From the IMG/VR virus record IMGVR_UViG_3300018023_000122, positions 1 to 25,595 of that record: a stretch of DNA of 25,595 nt. One strand, written 5' to 3'. Position numbers and translations under genes: made by a program. Under the pieces are notes generated by a model, which ran no database searches, was not told the origin of the DNA, and saw only the letters and a program-made list of their open reading frames with translations. This DNA is from a virus. Shown here one piece after another: positions 6,484 through 14,268 of this stretch. Position 1 is the first letter of the stretch, and every line of letters starts with the position of its first letter.

Positions 6484-9400
6484 TGTGCTGCACCCCTCGT
6501 CTTTAGTCTAGTCGGAATCAAAGCCACTGTCACCATCTGCAAATAGTACGCATTGTCTGTCTGTTCGGCCAAGGGCACGGACGAGAACTTGAGGAAGAAA
6601 CGGCTTCCCCGTGCAATAATCATTCCACCGCCGCCCCACTGCAAATCGATGTTCGGTTGGCTCACCGTGCGCTCGCAGGAAAGCGGCCAGATATTCGCGG
6701 GGTTGTTCGGCGCGACTTGCACGAGCATTGTCCCCGCCGGCCACGTCACCGTCGCCAGAACTCCGAAGAAGCCTTTTTGATGGCTGCCGACCTGCAATTG
6801 CTGCTCACTGCCCCTATTGACGAACCCGTAGGTGTAGTAATAGCTCGACACCAGCCCATAGTCGTCGTCGGTATATTTGCTCGGATTGAGCGTATACACA
6901 TTTCCATAGCCGCCCACGCCGGGAGTTACGCCGTTGCCGCCGCCGAGCACAAGGGACAGATTCCCAGCCTCCCGGTACATCAGCGCCGCGCCATTCATGC
7001 TCATGTTCCAGAGCGACCATTTGCGGTTATTGTCGGTGACGATGAGCCTTCCCGAAAATCCCACCCGGATGGGCGGTGCTCCCGCGATTGCCGCCGCCGA
7101 ATCGAGGTTCCGGTAGGACATGAACAGGAGCTTGCTCGGAGCCGTTGCAACGCCCATCGGCACGCCAAAGTATAGCGCTCTCTCGACAGGATCGTTCACG
7201 CACCAGACCGTCTGAGCCGCCGCTTGGTTGATTTGCTCCCAATCGGGCTGAATCTCCTGCGAAATCTTGTCTGGATAGGCCCCGCCGAAGATACGCGCCC
7301 CGGATAGCGACGCCCAGGCCATCCATTCTTCACCGCCTGAAGCCGCTGTGTCATCCGCCTGCGACTTGGTAAGGGAAAATGCCGAAAGCGCCCCGCAGTT
7401 CGCTCCTACCTCGTTCACCGTCCATCCAGAGGGTACCGTGGTGCCGTTGTCGGTCGTCTCGTGCAGCCTGCCCGAAGGCTCTTGCGTCAGCATGTAGAGC
7501 GTCTCTCGCATGACGCCAAAATCCATCACTTTGCGCGTGTCCGTGACCGGCCCGAACTTGCTCGTTACGCCGTCGATGCCCTCTGGATTGTTTCCGTAGG
7601 AGCCGAAAAGAACCCCATCGAGATAGGGCGTTTGAACCGGGATCACGGAAACTTCATCGGCGACGATATTTGCCGGCGCGCCGACAAGCACACTTCCTGC
7701 CATGCCAATTTGCAGGTTAACCGGAATTGCTGCGGGCGTCTTGGCGGCGAAAGTCGCTTCAAGATAAGAACCATTCACGTTCATCGCGGAATTTGGGAAC
7801 GTAGCTATCGTGCTAAATCCGCCCAAACTCGTGAAAAGTGAGACAACAGCCCCCGGAAACCCCAATCCTATTCCGTCAGGCTTGAACCATGCCCGGACCT
7901 TGTAAAGCGTGTTTGGCTGAAGAATTGGGTTTCCGTAGGCGTCGAGATAGGCTGACTGCGAGATAAAGCCACCATCTTGATGAGTGCCGGATGTCATTTG
8001 CCACTGCGTGTTAGGACGCCCAGCAAGACTAACCGTTACCCCTATATTCGTTCCCACAGAAGGAGTCGCCAGTGTCCATCCCTGCGGCGTAGTGGCACCC
8101 GCCGGATCGGCGTCGAATCCCATGTTGAGGAAATTCTGGACGCGGTTGCGCTGCCCATAGGTAATAAGGCGTGTAGTAAGGCGTGTAGCGTACTGTCCAA
8201 ATCCCACAGCGCCATCCAAAATAATCTGCGAGATCAGGTCGTTGCCGGGAATCGAAGTTGCCAAGCCCCCAAAAAGCGAGTTGTCTGAGAAATCCAAAAG
8301 CACTGATGTGGTCGTGTTGTCGTTGATCTGTGTTGCTTTGCCGACTACCTGCCCATTGACCTGCGGTGCCACGGGGAGATAGAAGAAGAAGGCTCCGTCC
8401 GCACCGGTGAACTCCAAAATCCGCGCTACGATATTCGTCGGTCCCTTGGGGATATCCGTGATCTGGAGATACTGGCCGCCGTTGGCAATGAATTTCACAT
8501 AGGGGCTCGGTTTCAGCACGGAGCCCTGACGGGTAACATAGTTCACGCGCATCAGGTGAAAACCGGGCGCAGCCTGCCCGAACGGGGTCGCAGTCCCAAC
8601 GGCCGTCGTTGCCCCATTTGGCCCGTACTGCTGATATTGGAACTGCGTCGGGCTCAGCACCGCGGTGACGTAGAAGGTTCCTTCCCAAATAAAGCCCACG
8701 GTTCCGGTCGACCAAGTACCATCGCAGTAGTTGATAGGGACATAGAAAGTGGTTGGGCTGGGAGCCGATTCAACCTGAAAATAGCTCGGTGTCGGAGTAT
8801 CGGGAACCGGCCATGAAAGTACGATATTGCCAGTGCTGGCCGTGGCGTTGATCACGTCCGGGTCCGTAGCGGTAATGGGAACCTGGCCATAGGAAATCTG
8901 ATCGGGCGAAGGAACCGAGACAACAGAGAAAGTTCCATTAAAGCTGAAAGTCGTCCCAGAGGTGGAAGTCGCTACCGAGGCAACCTGCACCACAGAGCCG
9001 GGAGTTAGATTGTGATTCGTCTTGGTCGTGATCGTCGTGATGCCTGCCGACCATTCCGCCGCAGCGATATCGGCTACTGTCCCTGGCTCTACTCCCACAA
9101 TTGAGACGTACTCTTCCGGTGCCAGACCATGAGGCTCTGTCGTAGTTACCAGAGCCAGCCCAGGGGCAGTTTCATTATCGATTACGATGGATTCAACAAT
9201 GGCGACAGTGCCCGAACCGGAGAGCGTGTAATACACAACGATGGTATAGGGCGTGTTTTCGGGAAACAGGAACACGCGATTGCCGAGAGCGGCTGAAAAC
9301 GCAAAGCCGAATGTCGGGTCATTGACAATCGAAGGTGTGAGCGATGCGCCCCAAAGATCGGCTGCCCCTCCGTAAGAAAAATTGGTTGGGGATTCAGGAA

Positions 9401-10328
9401 TCGGTGCGCCCGGCGTCTTGGCTGTGCCGATTTGACCGCTACTATTCCAGAGGGCGACGCCAGCCACGGTCGAAGCCGATGCGCCCTGGGTTCCAGCTTG
9501 AAACTCCACTTCCACGCCTAAAATGGTTGCATCGGAGGGAATAGTGAAGCCGTATCCAAATGATGTCCATGCAGACAACGGTGTAGTTCCAGTAAACACA
9601 TCCGTGCGCCACTGCGATCCATCCCACGACCAGTAAGGTGACGCTCCAGTCTGCCCGGAAGGGGCAGGAGACGTGCTGGTCTGATTCACGGTTGTCGAGT
9701 TGGAGTCCGGCACGTTGGAAATCTGCACCTGATAGCCAACCTGCAGCGGAGGGTTGACTGGAGTCGCGGTGTTGGCTGTGACGGTATTGTTGTTCCGCGT
9801 TAGAGTATTGGGGGACGCCGCCAACTGCGCTGGCGTGGGCGCAAGAGATTGCACCGTTGGCACAGCGCCGGGGCCGTCCTGCGTTACCCTGTCGAGGAAT
9901 GTGCCATCCCACTGTAGGGGCATCTCCTGCCCATGCAGACCGTCTGAGATAGCGATATATTCGCGCCCGAACGCAGTGGCTGACTTGGCGTAGCTGCCCG
10001 GCGTCGAGGTAAACAGCAGATTGCCGATTCCCGGTGCATTGATCGGGTCTTCCCAGAACAGTTGGCCGTTAGAGAATAGATATAGGTTCCTGATCAACCC
10101 CGTAGGCAGAACGAAGGATTTCTGATAAGTGCAGGTGGTATTGGCAGGAGCGTTCGACAATACTCGTTCGAGGCAGGGACGAGTCAGAACGGCGCCCGGG
10201 ATGTAAGTGTTGTCCTGCTCGTCGGGAGACACGCCTTCGGGGAGATCGGTGGGAGCCATCTCCGTGACGCGCCCACCGAAAGTTTCTAGCGGGACTTCAA
10301 TGATGCCCTTCGTCTGAAACCCCGGCAT
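6480..10328 (-). CDS. Giant tail hub / nozzle-type protein (1282 aa)
   Basis: The largest gene here, most likely the structural tail hub beneath the connector. Residues 1-170 contain VPLETFGGRVTEMAPTDLPE and a series of short strands with turn motifs (LFSNGQLFWED, ISDGLHGQEMPLQWDG). Residues ~390-570 hold two or three copies of a beta module, H-x-L-x-PG-x-x-V with FNGTFSVVSV-type strands (near 396, 440-465 and 554), as seen in phage virion proteins. Residues ~740-895 look like a carbohydrate-binding jelly-roll (LYKVRAWFKPDG). The C-terminal 380 residues have repeated strand-turn blades (GARIFGGAYPDKISQEIQPD; WCVNDPVERALYFGVP), suggesting a beta-propeller like those in P22 gp10/T7 gp12-class tail proteins. 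The start at ATG 10328 is chosen because GAGGGGG lies five bases upstream. The exact tail-component name is inferred. Confidence 0.7.
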   Translation of the reverse strand: MPGFQTKGIIEVPLETFGGRVTEMAPTDLPEGVSPDEQDNTYIPGAVLTRPCLERVLSNAPANTTCTYQKSFVLPTGLIRNLYLFSNGQLFWEDPINAPGIGNLLFTSTPGSYAKSATAFGREYIAISDGLHGQEMPLQWDGTFLDRVTQDGPGAVPTVQSLAPTPAQLAASPNTLTRNNNTVTANTATPVNPPLQVGYQVQISNVPDSNSTTVNQTSTSPAPSGQTGASPYWSWDGSQWRTDVFTGTTPLSAWTSFGYGFTIPSDATILGVEVEFQAGTQGASASTVAGVALWNSSGQIGTAKTPGAPIPESPTNFSYGGAADLWGASLTPSIVNDPTFGFAFSAALGNRVFLFPENTPYTIVVYYTLSGSGTVAIVESIVIDNETAPGLALVTTTEPHGLAPEEYVSIVGVEPGTVADIAAAEWSAGITTITTKTNHNLTPGSVVQVASVATSTSGTTFSFNGTFSVVSVPSPDQISYGQVPITATDPDVINATASTGNIVLSWPVPDTPTPSYFQVESAPSPTTFYVPINYCDGTWSTGTVGFIWEGTFYVTAVLSPTQFQYQQYGPNGATTAVGTATPFGQAAPGFHLMRVNYVTRQGSVLKPSPYVKFIANGGQYLQITDIPKGPTNIVARILEFTGADGAFFFYLPVAPQVNGQVVGKATQINDNTTTSVLLDFSDNSLFGGLATSIPGNDLISQIILDGAVGFGQYATRLTTRLITYGQRNRVQNFLNMGFDADPAGATTPQGWTLATPSVGTNIGVTVSLAGRPNTQWQMTSGTHQDGGFISQSAYLDAYGNPILQPNTLYKVRAWFKPDGIGLGFPGAVVSLFTSLGGFSTIATFPNSAMNVNGSYLEATFAAKTPAAIPVNLQIGMAGSVLVGAPANIVADEVSVIPVQTPYLDGVLFGSYGNNPEGIDGVTSKFGPVTDTRKVMDFGVMRETLYMLTQEPSGRLHETTDNGTTVPSGWTVNEVGANCGALSAFSLTKSQADDTAASGGEEWMAWASLSGARIFGGAYPDKISQEIQPDWEQINQAAAQTVWCVNDPVERALYFGVPMGVATAPSKLLFMSYRNLDSAAAIAGAPPIRVGFSGRLIVTDNNRKWSLWNMSMNGAALMYREAGNLSLVLGGGNGVTPGVGGYGNVYTLNPSKYTDDDYGLVSSYYYTYGFVNRGSEQQLQVGSHQKGFFGVLATVTWPAGTMLVQVAPNNPANIWPLSCERTVSQPNIDLQWGGGGMIIARGSRFFLKFSSVPLAEQTDNAYYLQMVTVALIPTRLKTRGAAQ

Positions 10329-10338
10329 GTACGCCCCC

Positions 10339-10716
10339 TCAGATTTCAGACGGGAACCAGGCCCGGCCACGGATCACAGCCGCCAGTAGAGGGGATGAGT
10401 ATGCGCTTGCCTCGGTGTACTCGGTCAGGTTGTTCATGATCGTGAGCACGCCATTGGCCTGAGTCGTTCCGACAGCGTAGCCGAATAGATATCCACTTGG
10501 GGCAGTTCCAGATGCCGGGAATTCCTCGAACTCCACCCAATTCGGCAGAGCGGTTGATTTCAGAGCATCCCCAAGCGCCGTGAGGTCGAGGGTATCCCCA
10601 TGCGTGTTCGCGCCGCCGTAATTTCCGGTCAACGCAACGGTGAAGTCGATGAAAAGCTGCTTCTGCGTGGTATCCGGCGTGGAAATGACGCCTGAGATCG
10701 TTGCCTTTGCTGACAT
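10339..10716 (-). CDS. Hypothetical virion protein, 125 aa, connector/tail region
   Basis: Small beta-rich protein beginning SAKATISGVISTPDTTQKQL, with alternating strands (QLFIDFTVALTGNY, WVEFEEFPASG, GYLFGYAVGTTQANGVLTIM) that suggest a single beta-sandwich or barrel. The ATG at 10716 is preceded by a near-perfect AGGAGGAATC. Its stop lies 10 bases before the tail hub gene. Being between the connector gene and the tail hub it is probably a virion component (decoration, stopper or tail-completion protein); I do not recognise the family. The longer frame on the same strand (to 10789) is an overlapping shadow without a ribosome site. Confidence 0.55.
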   Translation of the reverse strand: MSAKATISGVISTPDTTQKQLFIDFTVALTGNYGGANTHGDTLDLTALGDALKSTALPNWVEFEEFPASGTAPSGYLFGYAVGTTQANGVLTIMNNLTEYTEASAYSSPLLAAVIRGRAWFPSEI

Positions 10717-10724
10717 GATTCCTC

Positions 10725-11519
10725 CTAGTACCCGTAATCGCCAAAAGCGTATGAGTTGCGTGGGCCAGAGCGCGGATGCCTGCGCACATTCGACCGCTGT
10801 TTCAGCCTGACATCCCGATTGAAAATCAGTTTTGCTTCCTTCTCGGCGCGCGTCTTGAAAGTCTGCGAATCAACGTCGTCCCTGCCATCGCAGGCTTCTA
10901 CGCAGATATAATCGGCCAGCGCATCAAGACAACGCGCAATCGGCACCGGCTGCTGATACCACTGCGTAGCGCCTTGAGTCGTGAAATCCGGGAAGAACTG
11001 CGCAAACCGAATCCGCAAATCCATAGAATTCTGCGAGCCTGGCATGTACAGCCGGTCGTTGCGCCACTCGAAGAAGCCGTTACGCCAGCCCTTCGGGCCG
11101 TCCGGCAAGCCATCCATGCGGCAAACCAGCGGACAAAAGTAGGCATTCTGGCCCGTGATTCTTTCCCAGAGCTTGAGCGGCGAATAGAACTGCTGCGGCA
11201 GAGCAAACGCCGTCCAAAGTTGCGTGCCGTCGAAGTAACCCGTCCAATCCAGCCAGCATTGCGAAGCCGGATCGAGCGTTGCCACGGGAGGAAGGCCTGT
11301 GATGGTGTACTCGTCGATGCCCCGCGTGTGCCCGAAGTTGGCGAGATACTCCTGAAGCCTCCGCCACGCCGCATTGCACATAGCCTGCGAAAACGGCTGC
11401 ACATTCTGCAGGATATCGCCCCCGAGAGACTGAATAGCGTCATTTAGACGAGTCCTAGCGACGTTCATAACGTCGTTCACGGAGTCATAAGGGGCAGAAT
11501 TAACTGGCGCAAATGGCAT
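10725..11519 (-). CDS. Head-to-tail connector/adaptor protein (264 aa)
   Basis: The N-terminal ~50 residues are helical (VNDVMNVARTRLNDAIQSLG, FSQAMCNAAWRRLQEYLAN). A central beta part contains the motif RNDRLYMPGSQNSMDLRIRF, which matches the strand-turn-strand seen in connector/adaptor proteins of podoviruses (N-D-x-(I/L)-x-M-x-G-(A/S)...DLRIRY), and a helical segment, ARCLDALADYICVEACDGRD, follows. The C-terminus is basic and Tyr-rich. The role expected is joining the portal ring to the tail hub, like P22 gp4 or T7 gp11. ATG 11519 is chosen over GTG 11543 because AAGGGGGA lies directly upstream; it starts 20 bases inside the GIY-YIG gene, which therefore supplies its ribosome site. The call is by motif and position. 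Confidence 0.65.
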   Translation of the reverse strand: MPFAPVNSAPYDSVNDVMNVARTRLNDAIQSLGGDILQNVQPFSQAMCNAAWRRLQEYLANFGHTRGIDEYTITGLPPVATLDPASQCWLDWTGYFDGTQLWTAFALPQQFYSPLKLWERITGQNAYFCPLVCRMDGLPDGPKGWRNGFFEWRNDRLYMPGSQNSMDLRIRFAQFFPDFTTQGATQWYQQPVPIARCLDALADYICVEACDGRDDVDSQTFKTRAEKEAKLIFNRDVRLKQRSNVRRHPRSGPRNSYAFGDYGY

Positions 11520-12144
11520 CAGATCCCCCTTTCCGAGTCGCACGAAATGCTTCCCATCTCTTCTTTGCGGCGGCAGATACTTTTGCCTTATGGTCCTCGG
11601 ACATGGACAAGTTTTTGGCTCGAAGTGTCGTCGAAATCTTCGCTCTTGTTTCCTCCGAGATAATATGGCCCTTCAAGGACTCGGAGAGCCTTCTGCGCGT
11701 TTCCGCACTTTTGGGACGGCCCTTCATGCGGAGCGAATGTTCTGGAAATTTTCTGCCCCTCATCGACTCAGCAGCCCTACGACGGGATTCGGGAAGCTGA
11801 GGAGGACGCAATTTACAGGCCGCTCGCATCCTCTCTCGTGTCTCTTCATTGAATGATGCAACACTTCCGCCCAGCCGAAGATTATATCCAACAGTTTTAT
11901 CGGTTGCGTTCGATAGACAGATCCACAACCGTTCCAGATCGTCCAATTCTTCGCCTACCGGAGCTTCCCCCAGCACATAGAATTCAAAGTTCTGCGCTCC
12001 ATACTTGCGAATGGCGCGGTTTATTGGATAGGCATGGTCGCCCCTCGCACGCAAGTGCTGTCGTTTCCTTTTAGCAAAATCCCGCGTCTGGCCGATGTAA
12101 TACCGGCCAGTGACGAGATTCGTCAGTAGGTAGATGACGCCCAT
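11500..12144 (-). CDS. GIY-YIG homing endonuclease with NUMOD-type repeats (214 aa)
   Basis: N-terminal GIY-YIG nuclease: GVIYLLTN (Tyr5), RYYIGQT (Tyr16, Gly18), an Arg-rich helix ending in His30 (FAKRKRQH) and the catalytic Glu71 in DDLERLWI, at the spacing of the I-TevI catalytic domain. Residues ~100-200 contain four DNA-binding NUMOD3-like repeats (TRERMRAACK, RRAAESMRGRKF, TRRRLSESLKGH, TRAKISTTLRAK, DHKAKVSAAAKKRW). Such free-standing genes home into intron-less or marker sites in phage genomes. The start codon overlaps the stop of the 268-residue gene (TAATG) with AAGGGGAACTA upstream, and the 3' end overlaps the adaptor gene by 20 bases, so the element is neatly threaded into the late operon. 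Confidence 0.93.
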   Translation of the reverse strand: MGVIYLLTNLVTGRYYIGQTRDFAKRKRQHLRARGDHAYPINRAIRKYGAQNFEFYVLGEAPVGEELDDLERLWICLSNATDKTVGYNLRLGGSVASFNEETRERMRAACKLRPPQLPESRRRAAESMRGRKFPEHSLRMKGRPKSAETRRRLSESLKGHIISEETRAKISTTLRAKNLSMSEDHKAKVSAAAKKRWEAFRATRKGGSDAICAS

Positions 12145-12950
12145 TAGTTCCCCTTCAACGCTTCCTGTTCGGCCATGAATTCACGATAAAGTTGAGCATC
12201 CATGATGTGACCGTTCGGGCAAGTGGCAATGCCAGGATCGACCAAAGCGCCGCATCCCTTGCACTTCAACCGCTGTTCCGGGTTGCGCCGAACGAGCCAG
12301 TCCTCATCCTCAAGATTCAGCCAGCGGGCGGAAACGTGGTGCGTCTCCGGCTGGATGAAGTCGGCGTACTTCGGCCCCTGAGCGTGATACATGCGGGCTT
12401 CTTTGACGTATTCGAGCATGGTGATCCGAAGAAGATCCCGTGCGTCCTCAAGTTCCTTCTTGGTCGGAATCGGCCCCGCGGCCCGGAAACAGCCGATGCG
12501 CTTCAGAGAGTTCTGGGGAGAATGCCCGATGCCAACGCCAAGAATCTGATCTGCGACGTAGGTTCCCTCTTCCTCGTCCGACCACCTCATCCGTTTGGAC
12601 TCGTCCACCTTGAGCGGTTCACGCACGATGCCAGGCTGGGGCTCCATTGCGGCGTAGCTCTCTTTTAGGTCTGCGCCCTCCTCGATGAATTCGGTCGGGA
12701 TCCAGCGATGGTTCTCGTCCTGCTCCCATGCCATCGGAGAACCGACCGCCACGCCAGGGATGAACTTGCGGCCCAGCGAGCCCATGAACACCGTTCTTGC
12801 CCAAGGTCCCACGTTGAAGATGTACACCGTGTTTTCGAGGATCAGCCGCTCAATACTGGGAATCGTCACTGGAGCCGCCAGTTTTTCGCCGCGCTGTACC
12901 TCGGCCACTCTCTTTGCCGCCTCGTCTGCCCGAATGATGCGTCTCGCCAT
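12144..12950 (-). CDS. Conserved-looking phage protein with C-terminal zinc ribbon (268 aa)
   Basis: Not recognised as a named family. The N-terminus is basic/helical (RRIIRADEAAKRVAEVQRG). The middle contains beta-rich text resembling a virion or binding domain (TVYIFNVGPWARTVFMGSLG; KFIPGVAVGSPMAW). Near the C-terminus, roughly residues 228-247, is a clear four-ligand zinc ribbon, KCKGCGALVDPGIATCPNGH. It is preceded by AAGGAGACTTT and followed by the GIY-YIG gene with TAATG overlap. Lying between the capsid and connector genes, with the 212-residue neighbour, it is probably a virion or assembly protein. Confidence 0.6.
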   Translation of the reverse strand: MARRIIRADEAAKRVAEVQRGEKLAAPVTIPSIERLILENTVYIFNVGPWARTVFMGSLGRKFIPGVAVGSPMAWEQDENHRWIPTEFIEEGADLKESYAAMEPQPGIVREPLKVDESKRMRWSDEEEGTYVADQILGVGIGHSPQNSLKRIGCFRAAGPIPTKKELEDARDLLRITMLEYVKEARMYHAQGPKYADFIQPETHHVSARWLNLEDEDWLVRRNPEQRLKCKGCGALVDPGIATCPNGHIMDAQLYREFMAEQEALKGN

Positions 12951-12988
12951 AAAGTCTCCTTACAGTGCCAGTGCCAGTTTGCGATTCC

Positions 12989-13627
12989 TTACACCGCTGC
13001 TGTCTGCCCGAATCCCAAATCCGATGGGAGCCGGTTGCCGAACTTCTGTGCCGGAGATAACTTGATCTGCCGGCGCTTCTTAATCATCATCGAGCCGCAT
13101 GGATTGGGCTGAATGTCGATCATCTTGTCGATGTTCTGCGCCGATTCTGACTTTTCCTGATACTCGGCCGCTTCCTTGCGGAGCCTGTGCCTTTCAGCGA
13201 ATCCCATACCCTGCTGGTGATTCGACCAATCGATGATTCGGGCGATATTCACTTCGTCCGGTGAGCCGGTGAAGACCCAAACCTCTTCGTAATCCCCGCG
13301 GTAGGGATAAGGGCCGTTGATGAGCAGTTCCGATCCGGGAGCCTTGAATTGCGCGTTGTACATCTCCGGCGTGCATTGCGTCAATTCAAAAGCTGACCGC
13401 CATCTTTCGAGCACCCAACGACCCTTGGCTTCCGGCCCGACGTACACCTTTTTCCAGCGGTACTCGTCATGTCCGTCCGGCCATTTGCCGCCGATCATGC
13501 GGCGCACCGAATCGGTATAGACGATGCGCCACAGGTTCTCGCCGAAGTCGTTCTTGCCGAAGCGGGCCATCGGTGTCGGATGGTGCTGCACCTGACCCGC
13601 TCCGCCGTTGATTTCAACCAGGCCCAT
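12989..13627 (-). CDS. Hypothetical protein, 212 aa, head/connector region
   Basis: Unrecognised. It is rich in Trp/Tyr/Arg (GKWPDGHDEYRWKKVYVGP, ALERWRS-like and PYPYRGDYEEVWVFTG), with an acidic/helical stretch (RHRLRKEAAEYQEKSESAQN) and a basic C-terminus (MMIKKRRQIKLSPAQKF). The ATG at 13627 has GTGAGG upstream. It lies between the endonuclease VII gene and the zinc-ribbon gene in the capsid-to-connector interval. A structural role is likely from context; none can be named. Confidence 0.5.
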   Translation of the reverse strand: MGLVEINGGAGQVQHHPTPMARFGKNDFGENLWRIVYTDSVRRMIGGKWPDGHDEYRWKKVYVGPEAKGRWVLERWRSAFELTQCTPEMYNAQFKAPGSELLINGPYPYRGDYEEVWVFTGSPDEVNIARIIDWSNHQQGMGFAERHRLRKEAAEYQEKSESAQNIDKMIDIQPNPCGSMMIKKRRQIKLSPAQKFGNRLPSDLGFGQTAAV

Positions 13628-13636
13628 TATCGTGCC

Positions 13637-14227
13637 TCACTTTGCAAGATAGGCCAGAGCGCGATCCTGCCACGTTGGATCAGCTTCGAGAATTCCGAGA
13701 TGCGTGTTGCACTTCGCACAAAGCATGCCGCGAGCTTTGCCGGTTTTGTGGCAGTGATCGACAAAAAGCAATTTTTCTGAACCTTGATGCGCCCAAATAG
13801 ATGGACAAAGAGCACAATGGCCACCTTGCGCTGCAAGCGTTTCATCGTACCATTCAAGGGTGACGTTGTATTTTCGCGCAAGATCGAATCGGCGCTGTTC
13901 GAGCGTTCTAGTTGACCGCCAATTACGCGCATATTCATTCTGCTTTTGACGTTTCGCGTCTTCCTGTTTGGCGCGACTCTGCTCTGAAACCACCCGGATA
14001 CATGAAAGACACCTAACCTTGACCATCCCGAAATCTGATGGATGAAGGAATTGTTTACAGACTCGGCACCATTGCAGACCAGCGACCAAGGCAGCATCAT
14101 ACGATTCGCGAGTGATGCCGTACCGGCCAATGATTGCGGATTGTTGCCTACTGCGAGCATCTCTAATCCTTGCTCTAGACTCTTCGGTTTGCCGCGTTCC
14201 TTTTTGCATTTCAGACTTACCCTCCAT
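13637..14227 (-). CDS. Recombination endonuclease VII-type HNH nuclease (196 aa)
   Basis: The C-terminal ~80 residues match the endonuclease VII family (T4 gp49 type and related homing nucleases): YNVTLEWYDETLAAQGGHCA, then zinc Cys138/141, the catalytic-type LFVDHCHKTGKARGML (Asp157, His158) and Cys170/173 in LCAKCNTHLG, finishing with the usual AL-x-YL-x-K tail. The N-terminal half contains an extra Cys4 cluster (C54, C57, C73, C76) preceded by YGITRESYDAAL, a decayed copy of the same YGITxExYD unit, so the protein looks internally duplicated. It could resolve branched DNA during packaging or act as a homing nuclease. It separates the capsid gene from the next structural genes. ATG 14227 has a -10 box six bases upstream; an internal ATG (codon 7) has GGAGGG ahead of it. 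Confidence 0.9.
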   Translation of the reverse strand: MEGKSEMQKGTRQTEESRARIRDARSRQQSAIIGRYGITRESYDAALVAGLQWCRVCKQFLHPSDFGMVKVRCLSCIRVVSEQSRAKQEDAKRQKQNEYARNWRSTRTLEQRRFDLARKYNVTLEWYDETLAAQGGHCALCPSIWAHQGSEKLLFVDHCHKTGKARGMLCAKCNTHLGILEADPTWQDRALAYLAK

Positions 14228-14233
14228 ACCAAA

Positions 14234-14263
14234 ATACTACACTGATATAGAGAGTAAGTCCAA
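14234..14263 (-). promoter_or_regulatory. Sigma70-like promoter (leaderless) for the endonuclease VII gene
   Basis: On the minus strand TTGGAC, an 18-base spacer and TAGTAT are followed by six bases (TTTGGT) and ATG 14227. Transcription would start at, or next to, the A of ATG. The 41-base gap after the capsid gene is unusually AT-rich for this window, fitting a promoter brought in with the nuclease gene. Confidence 0.5.
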
Positions 14264-14268
14264 CAAAA

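Noticed and set aside
8163-8187. Tandem repeat TAAGGCGTGTAG x2 in the tail gene
   Set aside because: Lies in frame and encodes RLTTRL-like text; an ordinary short coding repeat with no sign of mobility.
10346-10789. 147-codon minus-strand frame overlapping the 125-residue gene
   Set aside because: His/Arg-rich shadow in another frame without ribosome site; 10339-10716 has AGGAGG and better composition.
13627-14232. 201-codon minus-strand frame overlapping the endonuclease VII gene
   Set aside because: Different frame of the same DNA; the recognised HNH zinc motif lies in 13637-14227.
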